64,000 nucleotides of DNA from Bin87 sp965261195 (lineage in GTDB: Bacteria; Chloroflexota; Dehalococcoidia; Lucifugimonadales; UBA3495), in NCBI GenBank assembly GCA_965261195.1, contig CBDHDC010000002.1, positions 1 to 64,000 on the forward strand. The letters are read 5' to 3'. Each line of letters begins with the position of its first letter. The first letter of the stretch is position 1. This document shows, one piece after another, positions 7,968-17,478 of the stretch. Made by a program: the position numbers and the translations under genes. The notes under the pieces are model-generated. The model ran no database searches. It was given only the letters and a program-made list of their open reading frames with translations, and had not been told where the DNA came from.

Positions 7968-10088
7968 TTGAGTGACGAACTCGAGAGGCTGGAAAACGCG
8001 TTGCGCGCTGCCACGCCGGTTCCATCGGCGGCGGCGCGGTCACGGGCGGTCGCCGCGGCGACGGCGGAATTCGATCGTCACCACCAAGGAATTCGTGAGG
8101 CGGCGCGTCAGAAGGGGCAAGTGTCGAAAAGCGGCACCTTTTGGTTCCTAACGTGGCTGAGGAGATTCACCGTGCCCACGTCGCGCCCTGCCCTGGCCCT
8201 TACCGGCGCTGCCTTTCTCATCGTTGCCGGCGTCGTGCTGCGGCAACTCCTGTTGTCCCCGCCCGGTTTCTTCCCAGGCCTGTCGCCGGTTGAGTTGTCT
8301 GACCCGGCAGACTTGTCGGCATCGTTGCCGCCCCCTGAGTCAACTGCGCAGCTGCGGGTAGACCCGGCCTCGCCGCCCGCCGAGTCAGCGCCGCCTGAGA
8401 TGGCAACGATAACCCAGGCTGAGGTGGCTGAAGTGCTGGAGCGCATAGCACCACGATCTCCGGCAGAACCGGCCTCGGCGCCTTCCGAGTCGGATTTGCT
8501 CAGAGAGCCCAGGGTGGCTCAGGAGCCAAGACGATTGTCACAACGACGGTCCCAGACAAAATCGCTGCCGCCGTCCGCCCAGGTTCGGTCTGAGCTGGAC
8601 ATGCCGGCCCCCCTGGCCGAACCTTCCAGTCCAGGCCATTCTCCCGTCCAGGGGCGGGACCGCTTCAGCCATTTTGATGCCAACCCGGTGAAGGTGACCG
8701 CCGAGGAGCCGGTATCGACCTTCTCCATCGACGTCGATACCGCCTCTTACAGCTTCATGCGCGCCGCGCTGCAAAACGGCGTACTGCCCCAGCAGGACGC
8801 GGTGCGCACCGAGGAAATGGTCAATTACTTCCCCTACGACTATGCCCCACCCGAGAACCGCGAGACACCCTTCGCCACCCACGTCTCCCTGATGCCGGCG
8901 CCCTGGAACCAAGCGAACCGGCTGATGCACGTCGGCATCAAGGGCTTCGTGGCGGACCGTAGCACGGCGCCGCGCGCCAATCTGGTGTTCCTGATCGACA
9001 CCTCCGGCTCGATGGATGAACCCAACAAGCTGCCGCTGTTGATCAACTCCTTCAAGCTGCTCGTGAGCGCGCTGTCACCCGAGGACACAGTGGCGATTGT
9101 CACCTATGCGGGTTCGGCCGGTATGGCGCTCGCTCCAACCAAGGCCGCCGAACGAGGAAAGATCGTGGCCGGCCTGGAGCATCTTGACGCGGGTGGGTCG
9201 ACCGGCGGCGGCGAAGGGATCCGCCAGGCCTATCTGCTGGCCGAGCAGCACTTCGTCGAGGTCGGCATCAATCGGGTGATTCTCGCCACCGACGGGGATT
9301 TCAACGTCGGCATCACGGACCCGGGAGAACTCGAAAGCTACGTCGCCCGCAAGCGCGACAGTGGGGTGTTCCTTTCCGTCCTCGGTTTCGGCATGGGGAA
9401 CTACAACGACGAACTCATGCAAGGCCTTGCGCAGAACGGCAACGGCAACGCGGCCTATATCGACAGCCTGTCGGAGGCCCGCAAGGTCCTGGCCGAGGAA
9501 GCCACCTCGACCCTTTTCCCCATCGCCAAGGACGTCAAGATCCAGGTCGAGTTCAACCCGGCGCTGGTGAGCGAGTACCGGCTGATCGGCTACGAAACCC
9601 GGCTGCTCAAGCGGGAAGATTTTCGCAATGACAAGGTTGACGCCGGGGAGATCGGTGTCGGCCACACGGTGACGGCCATTTACGAGTTGACCCCGGTGGG
9701 GTCGGGCGTCGAGCGCATCGCGCCGCTGCGCTACCAGGAACCGGATGAGGCAGCAGGCACCGGCTTTGCGGACGAGGTTGCCTACCTGAAAATTCGCTAC
9801 AAGCTGCCGGACAGCGAGACGAGCACCGAAATCGTCCGCGCCGTGACCCGAGGCGATGGGTTCGAGAGCGTGGACGCCGCCCCACAGGATGCGCGGTTCG
9901 CTGTCGCGGTGGCCGCCTTCGGCCAGCTCCTGCGCGGCGGTCAGTACACCCAGGATTTCAGCTACGACGACGTGATTGCGCTGGCGCAGGCCGCACGGGG
10001 CCAGGATCCGTTCGGGTACCGGAGCGAGTTCATCAGCCTCGTCCGCCTGGCCCAGTCCGCGGCCGCCATGGCGCCGCCGAGGCGCTGA
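7968..10088 (+). CDS. Membrane-anchored von Willebrand A protein, YfbK-like
   Basis: 706 aa from TTG 7968, supported by GAGGAGG at 7954-7960. A cytoplasmic N-terminus (about 65 aa) precedes one membrane helix (ALALTGAAFLIVAGVVLRQL), a Pro/Ser-rich stretch, the N-terminal YfbK-type domain (TFSIDVDTASYSFMRAAL), a vWA domain with the MIDAS motif DTSGSM, and the C-terminal YfbK domain. Such proteins bind ligands through a metal-ion site; their function is not established. It sits between DGR targets and caspase genes on the same strand, suggesting a structural or sensory partner in the envelope. Confidence 0.88.
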   Translation: MSDELERLENALRAATPVPSAAARSRAVAAATAEFDRHHQGIREAARQKGQVSKSGTFWFLTWLRRFTVPTSRPALALTGAAFLIVAGVVLRQLLLSPPGFFPGLSPVELSDPADLSASLPPPESTAQLRVDPASPPAESAPPEMATITQAEVAEVLERIAPRSPAEPASAPSESDLLREPRVAQEPRRLSQRRSQTKSLPPSAQVRSELDMPAPLAEPSSPGHSPVQGRDRFSHFDANPVKVTAEEPVSTFSIDVDTASYSFMRAALQNGVLPQQDAVRTEEMVNYFPYDYAPPENRETPFATHVSLMPAPWNQANRLMHVGIKGFVADRSTAPRANLVFLIDTSGSMDEPNKLPLLINSFKLLVSALSPEDTVAIVTYAGSAGMALAPTKAAERGKIVAGLEHLDAGGSTGGGEGIRQAYLLAEQHFVEVGINRVILATDGDFNVGITDPGELESYVARKRDSGVFLSVLGFGMGNYNDELMQGLAQNGNGNAAYIDSLSEARKVLAEEATSTLFPIAKDVKIQVEFNPALVSEYRLIGYETRLLKREDFRNDKVDAGEIGVGHTVTAIYELTPVGSGVERIAPLRYQEPDEAAGTGFADEVAYLKIRYKLPDSETSTEIVRAVTRGDGFESVDAAPQDARFAVAVAAFGQLLRGGQYTQDFSYDDVIALAQAARGQDPFGYRSEFISLVRLAQSAAAMAPPRR

Positions 10089-10244
10089 ATGGATATCCGG
10101 AAAGACGGTGAGTTCAGCACGCCTTCAAGCTCGTCTGACCGTTGGAAACCGTGCCGCGTGTGAAAGGCCCCTAGGAAAAACGCTCTGGCACGACTTGATC
10201 GCAGAGGGATTTCCCAACCCGTTGTAGATGATGGAGGCAAAGTT

Positions 10245-11672
10245 ATGGAGAGTTCCATGTTTCAAGGTATACGGGTCCGTTTCCTGGTGTTGGCAACGCT
10301 GTGCGCGCTGGCGGTGGCGAGCTTCGCCACCGCGGCTGACCGGGCATTGATCGTCGGTATCGGGAAATTTGCGGACGCCAGCATGAATCTGCCGGGAATC
10401 GACCTGGACGTACGTCTGATGCAGGAAGTAGCCGACCTGCTGGGATTTGAGGAAATCAGGACCCTGACAGACGCGGACGCCACCTACGACGGCTTTGTCC
10501 GTCAATTTGAGCAGTGGCTGATCGAAGGCACCCGGAATGGCGACCGCGTTCTGGTTTACGTCAGCAGTCATGGAACCCGCGTGCCGGACGACAACGGCGA
10601 TGAAAAAGACAAGCAGGACGAAGTCCTCGTGATGCACGATTCGCGCCAGCGGGACGGCAAATTGGAAAGATTTCTCCGCGATGACGAATTCAGCGCCCTG
10701 TTGCGGCGTCTGCCCAGCCGCGACGTGCTGGTGTTGATCGATGCCTGCAATAGCGGCACCGTTTACAAAGCCATTCGCCTGGGCAATACCAGCCTGGGAG
10801 AGCAGGAGGGCTATACCAAATTCCTCGACTATCCGGGCATGCCGGCCGGCAGCGCCAGCCGGGCGGATGCGGTGGCGGTGGACGAAAAGAACGTCGGGGT
10901 CCGGCAACGCGAGCGCCCCGACAATTTCGCCTTTCTGGCGGCGGCTGCCGACGACGAACTGGCCTTGGCGACCGGCAAAGGCAGTGTGTTTACCCTGGGG
11001 CTGAACGCAATCGTCAAGGAAGCGGCCGGCAAGCAGCGAACCCTGACGCTGAAGACACTCAGAGACGAAGTGGAGAGCTACATCCGCAAGAAGATTGAAA
11101 CGGAGTTGTCGGGACGCCGGATGCACACACCGCAGCTGGGCGGCAACCCGGACTTGATGGGGAAGGCCCTGCGTCTGGTCGTTCCCAACGAGGGTGGGCG
11201 GACATGGCGTCAACTCGAGGCCTTCGCCGGACGCGGCGCCCCATTGGCCATCAAGGCGGGTCAGGAAAACTATCGCCTTGATGATGAGGTTGTGTTCACC
11301 ATTGACATTCCGCATGCCGGCTACCTGAACGTGGTCAACGTCGGACCGCAGGACACCGCCACGGTATTGTTCCCCAACAAGTTCCACCGCGACAACCGCG
11401 TGTCGGCTGGAACCCTGACGCTGCCCACCGATCAGATGCCGTTTTACTTCCCCGCCATGGAGCCCGCCGGTCAAACCCTGACGGTGGCCATACTGACGCA
11501 GAGAAAAATGGACCTGTACGAAGACGCGGTGGAGGGCCGCAACAAGAACGGAGAGTTCACCATCGCCCTCGCGCCGCTTTCGGCCAAGGCGACCCGCGAC
11601 CTGGGCGTCGCCAGCCGCCAGGACCGGCAATACGCGGCGGGCAAGGTGATTTTCAAGGTGACGGCGAAATGA
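10245..11672 (+). CDS. Exported caspase-family protease with C-terminal DUF4384
   Basis: 475 aa from ATG 10245 (GATGGAGG upstream; ATG 10257 is an alternative). Signal peptide about 1-30, C14 caspase domain with His109 (YVSSHG) and Cys168 (LIDACNSG), long acidic insert after the His (DDNGDEKDKQDE) that could bind calcium as in some metacaspases, and a DUF4384 beta-sandwich from about 335 (YRLDDEVVFTIDIPHAGYL). First of a tightly packed series of exported proteins. Confidence 0.88.
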   Translation: MESSMFQGIRVRFLVLATLCALAVASFATAADRALIVGIGKFADASMNLPGIDLDVRLMQEVADLLGFEEIRTLTDADATYDGFVRQFEQWLIEGTRNGDRVLVYVSSHGTRVPDDNGDEKDKQDEVLVMHDSRQRDGKLERFLRDDEFSALLRRLPSRDVLVLIDACNSGTVYKAIRLGNTSLGEQEGYTKFLDYPGMPAGSASRADAVAVDEKNVGVRQRERPDNFAFLAAAADDELALATGKGSVFTLGLNAIVKEAAGKQRTLTLKTLRDEVESYIRKKIETELSGRRMHTPQLGGNPDLMGKALRLVVPNEGGRTWRQLEAFAGRGAPLAIKAGQENYRLDDEVVFTIDIPHAGYLNVVNVGPQDTATVLFPNKFHRDNRVSAGTLTLPTDQMPFYFPAMEPAGQTLTVAILTQRKMDLYEDAVEGRNKNGEFTIALAPLSAKATRDLGVASRQDRQYAAGKVIFKVTAK

Positions 11673-11747
11673 CGGGGACACCCTCGAATTGGAGGAAGCC
11701 GACCGGCTCAGGTAAAGCCCGCGAATTTTCGATGAGGAGCATAACGC

Positions 11748-13607
11748 ATGGCGACGGGGAATCTCATGTCAGGTCACGGGTCGTTTGACAGACCGCAGCG
11801 AGGATTGGCGTGCATCTGGTTCTTGATTGGTGTGCTGATGGTTCCGGGCTGGGCAACGGCCGCGCAGCCGTCAGCCGATCATGCCATGGGGCTGTTCGAG
11901 GTCTATGAGCGCAACAGGAAGGAAGGCTTCCCCAATTACATCACCGAGGACGTACTGCTGCTGAGCTATGGCATGATCCGCACCGCCGTGAGCCGTGCCG
12001 TGGAACGCGAGCACCATATCGGGTCGGTCGGCCGGATCATTGAGGGGTTGGCAGTCGAGGTGACGGCGGGGCCAGCGGACCCTGTCAACCAGGCCAACCG
12101 CGATTACCTGGCCGTGCTGCTGGCGCTCTGGCACGGACGCGACCAGGCCGCCGGCGCTGGAGAGCCGGCGCGCACCCAGGCCGAGCTGGATCTGGTGCTG
12201 GCATCCCAGGCGCTGACCCGGTCGCCGCTGTGGGGTCAGATGGTGGATTACACGCAGTTCAAGCCGCGCGGCCATTACAGCGGCGACGCCGAACTGGAGC
12301 GCTACTTCCGCACCGTGCGTTATGCCGGCACCGTCCTGTTTGCCGTCACCGCCAGCAAGGCCACCGGGGTGAGCGAGGCGCTGGCCGAGCGGCTGACCCG
12401 ACAGGCCGTGCGTCTGGCCCGCCTCATCGAGCAAGACCCTGGCCTGGCCAAGGAACACGGCGGCCTGCTACGCAGCCTCGACTGGCGCTTCGGACCGCCG
12501 GAAGACCTGCCCAACGCGGCCCTGCTGGCGCTCGACCCTGAGCCAGCTGGGACGTTTCGCGTCCGCCTGCTGGCGCAAGCGAAAGAACAGGGTCTGCAGC
12601 CGCGCGTCATTGGCGGCGTGGTGGATGCCGGCCAGTTGGAAGACGGTGTCACCGCAGCCGACGTCATGACCGGCTGGCGCCTGCTGCCGCAGCGCTATAT
12701 GCCGGAGTCCGACGCCTTCCAGCGACTCGTTTACGATGATACCGGGATCTTCCAGGGGACACAGGACACGACGCCGTTTGGCCTGACCCTGATCGACGGC
12801 AAGCTGGTCAAGGGCTTTCCGCTGCTGGCCGAACTCATGGCCCTGTGGGGTAGTGAGACGTCGTACGAACACCTGCGCCAAAAGGGCGAAACGGCCTTTG
12901 AGGGCTACGACGCGGCCTGGGAGCGGGCACAGCAGGCGTTCGCAAGCGCCGTCGGGTTGAGCGCCCTGCACCAGCATCTGATCCGTACGGGCTTGCGGTC
13001 TGAGTCGCCGGACCGCCTGACGGCCCTGCGAGGCTTCTGGACCTGGCAGCGGTACGCCGCGTTGCTGTATGCCAAGCAATCGTATACCGCGGCCGACAAG
13101 GGTTTGGTATTGGCCCCGCCGCGGCCCGCCGGGGCACGGCTGGAGCCCTCGCTGCCGGTGTACCTGGCTCTGGCGCGGGCAGTCGAGGCGCACCGGCGGG
13201 TCACCCCTCACGCCGCTTGGGAGGCGTTTGGCGAAATTCTCGACCGCGTCATCACCATCACGCTGCAAACAGATGGCGAGCGTGGCCCGACCGCGGCCGA
13301 CGAAGCGTTCCTGAACGAACTGGATGCGGCCCTGGTGGCCCTGACGGGCGGACCGGACGCGCCGATCGTAGTGGACGTCCACACCAACCCGGCCAGCCGG
13401 GAGGTCCTGCAGGAAGGCACCGGTATGGCGCGACTGGTCACTCTGACATCTACCGGCGAGCAGATCGCCCGCGGCGCCCGCTTCACCCAGTGCGAATTCA
13501 AGCACCCCATGGCGGAGCGCCTCAACGATGCCGCCTGGCGGGATTTGTTGGCAGGATCGCCACATCCATGCGGCGGGACAGCCGCCGTGACCCAAGAGGA
13601 GAGATAA
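11748..13607 (+). CDS. Exported DUF3160-family protein
   Basis: 619 aa. The first ATG (11748) precedes a hydrophobic segment (LACIWFLIGVLMVPGWATA) that looks like a signal peptide; ATG 11766 is a possible alternative. Features of DUF3160: FPNYITEDVLLLSYGMI near the N-terminus, LPQRYMPESDAFQRLVYD in the middle and KQSYTAADKG toward the C-terminus. Helical, no known catalytic motif. The stop lies 2 nt before the next gene's ATG, so the two are co-translated. Role unknown; DUF3160 proteins are often extracytoplasmic. Confidence 0.8.
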   Translation: MATGNLMSGHGSFDRPQRGLACIWFLIGVLMVPGWATAAQPSADHAMGLFEVYERNRKEGFPNYITEDVLLLSYGMIRTAVSRAVEREHHIGSVGRIIEGLAVEVTAGPADPVNQANRDYLAVLLALWHGRDQAAGAGEPARTQAELDLVLASQALTRSPLWGQMVDYTQFKPRGHYSGDAELERYFRTVRYAGTVLFAVTASKATGVSEALAERLTRQAVRLARLIEQDPGLAKEHGGLLRSLDWRFGPPEDLPNAALLALDPEPAGTFRVRLLAQAKEQGLQPRVIGGVVDAGQLEDGVTAADVMTGWRLLPQRYMPESDAFQRLVYDDTGIFQGTQDTTPFGLTLIDGKLVKGFPLLAELMALWGSETSYEHLRQKGETAFEGYDAAWERAQQAFASAVGLSALHQHLIRTGLRSESPDRLTALRGFWTWQRYAALLYAKQSYTAADKGLVLAPPRPAGARLEPSLPVYLALARAVEAHRRVTPHAAWEAFGEILDRVITITLQTDGERGPTAADEAFLNELDAALVALTGGPDAPIVVDVHTNPASREVLQEGTGMARLVTLTSTGEQIARGARFTQCEFKHPMAERLNDAAWRDLLAGSPHPCGGTAAVTQEER

Positions 13608-13609
13608 CC

Positions 13610-15307
13610 ATGCTGGCTGCCTGTTCGCTGTTGTGCCGCCTGGCCCTGGTTTTTCTGGTGCTCAGTGCTGTGGCGCCGCCGGCCGAGGCCGTCAAGCGCG
13701 CCTTGCTGGTCGGTGTCGGCAACTACGTGGATTCTCGTGTACCGGACCTGCAAGGACCGTCCCACGACGTCGCCGCCTTGCGTGCCGCGCTGGTGCAACA
13801 CGGCGGATTCGGTGATGAAAACATCACCGTGTTGCTCGACGACGAGGCCACAAAAGGCGGCATCCTCGACGAAATCGGCCGCTTGGGCGAGGCCAGCCAG
13901 CTGGGCGACTTCGTCCTGATCTATCTTTCCGGGCACGGCACCAGCGCCTTCAACCCGAGCCTCCTGCTGCCGCTGCCACACCATTCCGGGGCCTTCGTGC
14001 CGGTGGATTTTGCCGCTTCCGGCAGCCAGTCGGAGCAGCTCGACTCCCTGGTCATCGGCGCCCGCGACCTGCGGCCTCTTCTGCAAGACATCGACAACAA
14101 GAAGGTCCGGGGCCTGATTCTCATCGACAGCTGCTACTCGCAGTACACGTCGCGCGCCGCGTACGCCCCGCCGTGGACGGTTTACCGGACACTCCCCAGC
14201 GGCCTTACCGCCGGCCTTGAAGATATAACCTTTGATGCTGTCGATTTCGCTGACGAGGCGGCTCAGACGTATCCCTACCGGCATCTGGCGACCCTGACCG
14301 CGTCGAGCAAGAAAGAGAAGGCGATCGATGAGACGGATCCGCACCGCACCCTGGACGGCAAGCCGCACGGGGCCTTTACGGACAGCCTGCTGCGCACCCT
14401 TCGGCAGATAGGCGGCGCGGACGCAAACCACGACGGCACGGTGAGCAACAGCGAAATCTTTGCCGCCGTGCGGGCGCGCATGAGCGCCGCCGGCTATGCG
14501 CACAGCCCGCAGATGCTGCCCCTGCGCAGCGCGGACAAAGACACCGACGGCTTGCTGGACCAAGCCGCCTTTCCCAGCCCTCAGCAGCCCGATGTTGCGG
14601 AGCCGGAGTTGGGGGTTGGCGAGCCGTTGCGCGTCGAGGTCCAGGGGACGCTGCCGCAGGTGACCGCGGTCGTCCATGAGAGCGACGGCCTGGCCTTGGC
14701 AAGCGAGGCCCCCGACCTGCGCGTGGTGCGGGCGGGCGGCGTGATTCGACTGCTGACCGCGGGCGGCGATCTGGTGTTCACCAGCGACAACGAAGCCACC
14801 ATGATCCACGCGCTGCGCCAGCAGGTTTGGGTACAACAGTTGCTGCGCACCCCGAACGCCGCGCAGCGCTTCCGGATCGACGTCGGCATGGACGGCTATT
14901 GCGGCGAGACGTTCGAGGACCGCGACATGTTGCGTTTTTCGACCCGCATGGACCGGACCGCCCACCTGCTCCTGGTGGACGCCGCTCCGGACGGCACCCT
15001 GCGGGTGCTGTACCCGTACCACGAGGGTGAGCTTGCAGCCGTCCAAAGCGGGCGGCCAGCGTACGTGGGCAACATCCAGGTGGGGCCGCCGTTCGGTGTT
15101 GACTATGTGGTGGCGGCGGGGTTCGTCACCCGCCCGCCCCTGTACGACGCTCGCCTGCTCCATGGGGCGGCATTCCAGCCGGGAAATCCCGGCTATCGGG
15201 AACTCACAGCCCTGCTGCAGGCTGCCGATGACCCCAATCTGGCGCGCCAGGTGATCAGGGTGGTAACCGTGCCAAGCCAAGCGCCCGGACATCAGGGGTG
15301 TGACTGA
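13610..15307 (+). CDS. Exported caspase with EF-hand-like loop and DUF4384-like tail
   Basis: 565 aa from ATG 13610 (AAGAGGAGAG upstream). Signal peptide 1-27 (PPAEA|VK). Caspase domain with His109 (YLSGHG) and Cys175 (LIDSCYS). An EF-hand-like loop DANHDGTVSNSE at about residue 270 suggests calcium binding, fitting the calcium dependence of many metacaspases. The C-terminal 200 residues resemble DUF4384 (RTAHLLLVDAAPDGTLRVLY). Same-strand neighbours lie within 30 bp on both sides. Confidence 0.87.
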   Translation: MLAACSLLCRLALVFLVLSAVAPPAEAVKRALLVGVGNYVDSRVPDLQGPSHDVAALRAALVQHGGFGDENITVLLDDEATKGGILDEIGRLGEASQLGDFVLIYLSGHGTSAFNPSLLLPLPHHSGAFVPVDFAASGSQSEQLDSLVIGARDLRPLLQDIDNKKVRGLILIDSCYSQYTSRAAYAPPWTVYRTLPSGLTAGLEDITFDAVDFADEAAQTYPYRHLATLTASSKKEKAIDETDPHRTLDGKPHGAFTDSLLRTLRQIGGADANHDGTVSNSEIFAAVRARMSAAGYAHSPQMLPLRSADKDTDGLLDQAAFPSPQQPDVAEPELGVGEPLRVEVQGTLPQVTAVVHESDGLALASEAPDLRVVRAGGVIRLLTAGGDLVFTSDNEATMIHALRQQVWVQQLLRTPNAAQRFRIDVGMDGYCGETFEDRDMLRFSTRMDRTAHLLLVDAAPDGTLRVLYPYHEGELAAVQSGRPAYVGNIQVGPPFGVDYVVAAGFVTRPPLYDARLLHGAAFQPGNPGYRELTALLQAADDPNLARQVIRVVTVPSQAPGHQGCD

Positions 15308-15336
15308 CCAACGCCGAACCAAAAAAGGAGGTCGCC

Positions 15337-16200
15337 ATGTCGAGAGATCTGCGAATCGTGTCAAGTGTGCTGCTGCTCAGCATCCTGCATTGGCAATCGC
15401 CCGGCGCGTTTGCCGAGACCGGCTGCAAGGAGGATTACGACCGCGCCGTGCAGCAAACCGATCCCGCGCAGGCGCTGGCGCTGCTGGACGGCGTCGTTGC
15501 CCGCTGTCCCGGCTTCAAGGCCTGGTTCGTGAAGGGCAACGCACACCGCATGCTGGAGCAGTGGGAGGAGGCAATGGCGGCGTACCAGCAGGCTGACGGC
15601 ACGGCCGGAAAACCCGAGCACGGCTTCATGGCCCAGGCATACGGCGCCCTGATGCAACACCAACTGGGCCGCACCTGCGAGGCGTCGCGCGCGTTTCGAT
15701 ACCTGGGTGCCGGCTCCGACGCGCCCTTGCCGTCCTGGCTGCGCGAACCGTACGAGGCGTTTGAACGCAGTCTGGTCGAAAAGCCGATGACCGCGGACGA
15801 GATGGCTTGCGCGCTGCGCGTAACCGCGGACGACAAAGCTCTGGGCGTCTGCCCCCGCCTGAACGTCAGAATCCCGTTCGCCTACGACCGGGCGGACGTC
15901 GATGGGCGGAATCGCTCCAAGGTCGAAGAACTCGCCGAAGTCCTGCACCGGGTTCACGACGACGCGCACCGCTACCGCTTGGTGGGGCACACGGACAGCC
16001 GCGGCCGCGCCGACTACAACCAGCGCCTTTCGCAGCGCCGGGCGCAGAGCGTGCGGGCCTTTATCCTGGAACGCCAGCAGGGTTTGCAGGGCCGCCTGGA
16101 GGCGCGGGGGGAAGGGAAAAACCGGTTGCTGGCCACGGATGACGCCGAATCGTCACATGCCCTCAACCGCCGGGTGGAGGTTCAGGTCCTGTGCCAGTAA
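15337..16200 (+). CDS. Exported TPR-like protein with OmpA C-terminal domain
   Basis: 287 aa, AAAAGGAGG before ATG 15337. Signal peptide 1-27 (GAFA|ET), helical repeats resembling TPR (30-150), and an OmpA-type peptidoglycan-binding domain from about 180 with the signature LVGHTDSRGRADYNQRLSQR. It would tether to peptidoglycan and may dock its protease neighbours at the wall, as the peptidoglycan-binding-like domains of the DGR caspases might (inference). Confidence 0.88.
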   Translation: MSRDLRIVSSVLLLSILHWQSPGAFAETGCKEDYDRAVQQTDPAQALALLDGVVARCPGFKAWFVKGNAHRMLEQWEEAMAAYQQADGTAGKPEHGFMAQAYGALMQHQLGRTCEASRAFRYLGAGSDAPLPSWLREPYEAFERSLVEKPMTADEMACALRVTADDKALGVCPRLNVRIPFAYDRADVDGRNRSKVEELAEVLHRVHDDAHRYRLVGHTDSRGRADYNQRLSQRRAQSVRAFILERQQGLQGRLEARGEGKNRLLATDDAESSHALNRRVEVQVLCQ

Positions 16201-16265
16201 GGATTGAGGCAGAGGAACCGGATATGCATGCGGCAGAAATTCCAACAGACTATCGGGAGGCATCG

Positions 16266-17417
16266 ATGAAAGCTTACCTGGGCGGCTTTGTGCTGGCGCT
16301 GGTGCTGGCCATTTGGTTGCAACCGGCTGAGGCTGGCCTCGTCTGGGCCGGCGCTGGGGTCAAAAACATTCATGTGCTCGCCATCGGCAGCGACTATTCG
16401 TCCTCAAGATTTTCCATCAACGGCGGCGCCGATGCACAAGCCCTGGCCGGCGCCTTCAGGGCAGGCATCGGGTCGGCGCACGGGACGGCCGGGGTCGTCG
16501 AAGTGGTAAATCAACGGGCTACCAAGGCTGCGATTTTGCTGGCCGTGGATAAAGCGGCCGCGACCCTCGAGCCCGAGGACGCCTTCGTCTTCTTTTTTTC
16601 CGGTCACGTGACGGTGCGGGAGCAGCAGACCTATCTGATACCCCATGACGCGCTGTCGTCAGGCGCGGAGCAGCCGGACCCAGGCAAGTTGATCTCCGCC
16701 GCCGACTTGCGGACGGCACTGGGCAAGGTGCGGGCCAATTACCGGTTGCTGCTCTTCGATAGCGATTACCTGGACATGGGGCCCGTCACCCAGGGCACCT
16801 ACGTCCTCCATGCCAGCGGTCCGGGGGGGCACGCCCGGGAGGGGGAAATGCATGGGTCCTTCACAACCGTGCTGCTGCAAGCCTTGCAAGGTTGGGGCGA
16901 CGCCGATCAAGACGGGCGGGTGTCGGTGTTTGAGTTGGCGGGTTTTGTCGGTCGCCATCTCCCCTTCTTCTCCGACCGCCCTTCTCCCCAGTTCCCGGTT
17001 ATTCGACTTTACGGGCCGGATTTCCCCTTGATCCGCAAGCCTCGCCGGGACCCTGGCCTCGCTGCTGTCGCCTTGGCGGACAAGCTGGATGCCAACCTGG
17101 TCGACCTGATCCGCCTCTACGAAGCCCAGGGCATCGAAGGCGTGCAGGCCTACGGCGTCGAGCACCAATTGGATATTACGGACGGTCGGGTGGAGATCAT
17201 CGTCAACGCCGTATCCACGGACGTCCTCGACGCGCTCAAGGCTGAGGTCGTTCACCTTGGAGGGACGGTGGAAACGGAGTTTGAAAACGTTCTGTATGCC
17301 ACATTGCCCGTTGCGGCGCTGGAAGGTTTTGTCATGCAGGAGGCGGTGTGGCGAGTGGACGGGTCGCGCCAAGTGTTCGCGCCTCCGAGTGGTACGGTTC
17401 CCGCTCCATCCCGCTAA
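16266..17417 (+). CDS. Exported pseudo-caspase with protease-prodomain-like tail
   Basis: 383 aa from ATG 16266 (GGGAGG upstream; ATG 16224 possible). Signal peptide 1-23 (PAEA|GL). The caspase fold keeps the His (FFFSGHVT, His114), but the Cys site reads LLLFDSDY with Asp167 where paralogues have Cys (IDSCYS), so proteolysis should be lost. An EF-hand-like loop DADQDGRVSVFE follows. The last 80 residues (VEIIVNAVS ... ETEFENVLYATLP) match the region before the catalytic domain of the next gene's subtilase (VRLFAES ... LATFENVVYARLP). It may regulate that protease or an active caspase. Confidence 0.82.
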   Translation: MKAYLGGFVLALVLAIWLQPAEAGLVWAGAGVKNIHVLAIGSDYSSSRFSINGGADAQALAGAFRAGIGSAHGTAGVVEVVNQRATKAAILLAVDKAAATLEPEDAFVFFFSGHVTVREQQTYLIPHDALSSGAEQPDPGKLISAADLRTALGKVRANYRLLLFDSDYLDMGPVTQGTYVLHASGPGGHAREGEMHGSFTTVLLQALQGWGDADQDGRVSVFELAGFVGRHLPFFSDRPSPQFPVIRLYGPDFPLIRKPRRDPGLAAVALADKLDANLVDLIRLYEAQGIEGVQAYGVEHQLDITDGRVEIIVNAVSTDVLDALKAEVVHLGGTVETEFENVLYATLPVAALEGFVMQEAVWRVDGSRQVFAPPSGTVPAPSR

Positions 17418-17478
17418 CGCGGAGCCCGCGGGTCCTCAAACAGGCCCGATGCCAATCCTTTGAAGAGGAGGAATCAAC

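Noticed and set aside
7534..7971. Open frame before the vWA gene as an ECF sigma factor
   Set aside because: YfbK-type genes are often preceded by one, but no sigma-2 or sigma-4 motif is visible; it mainly overlaps VR3 in another frame.
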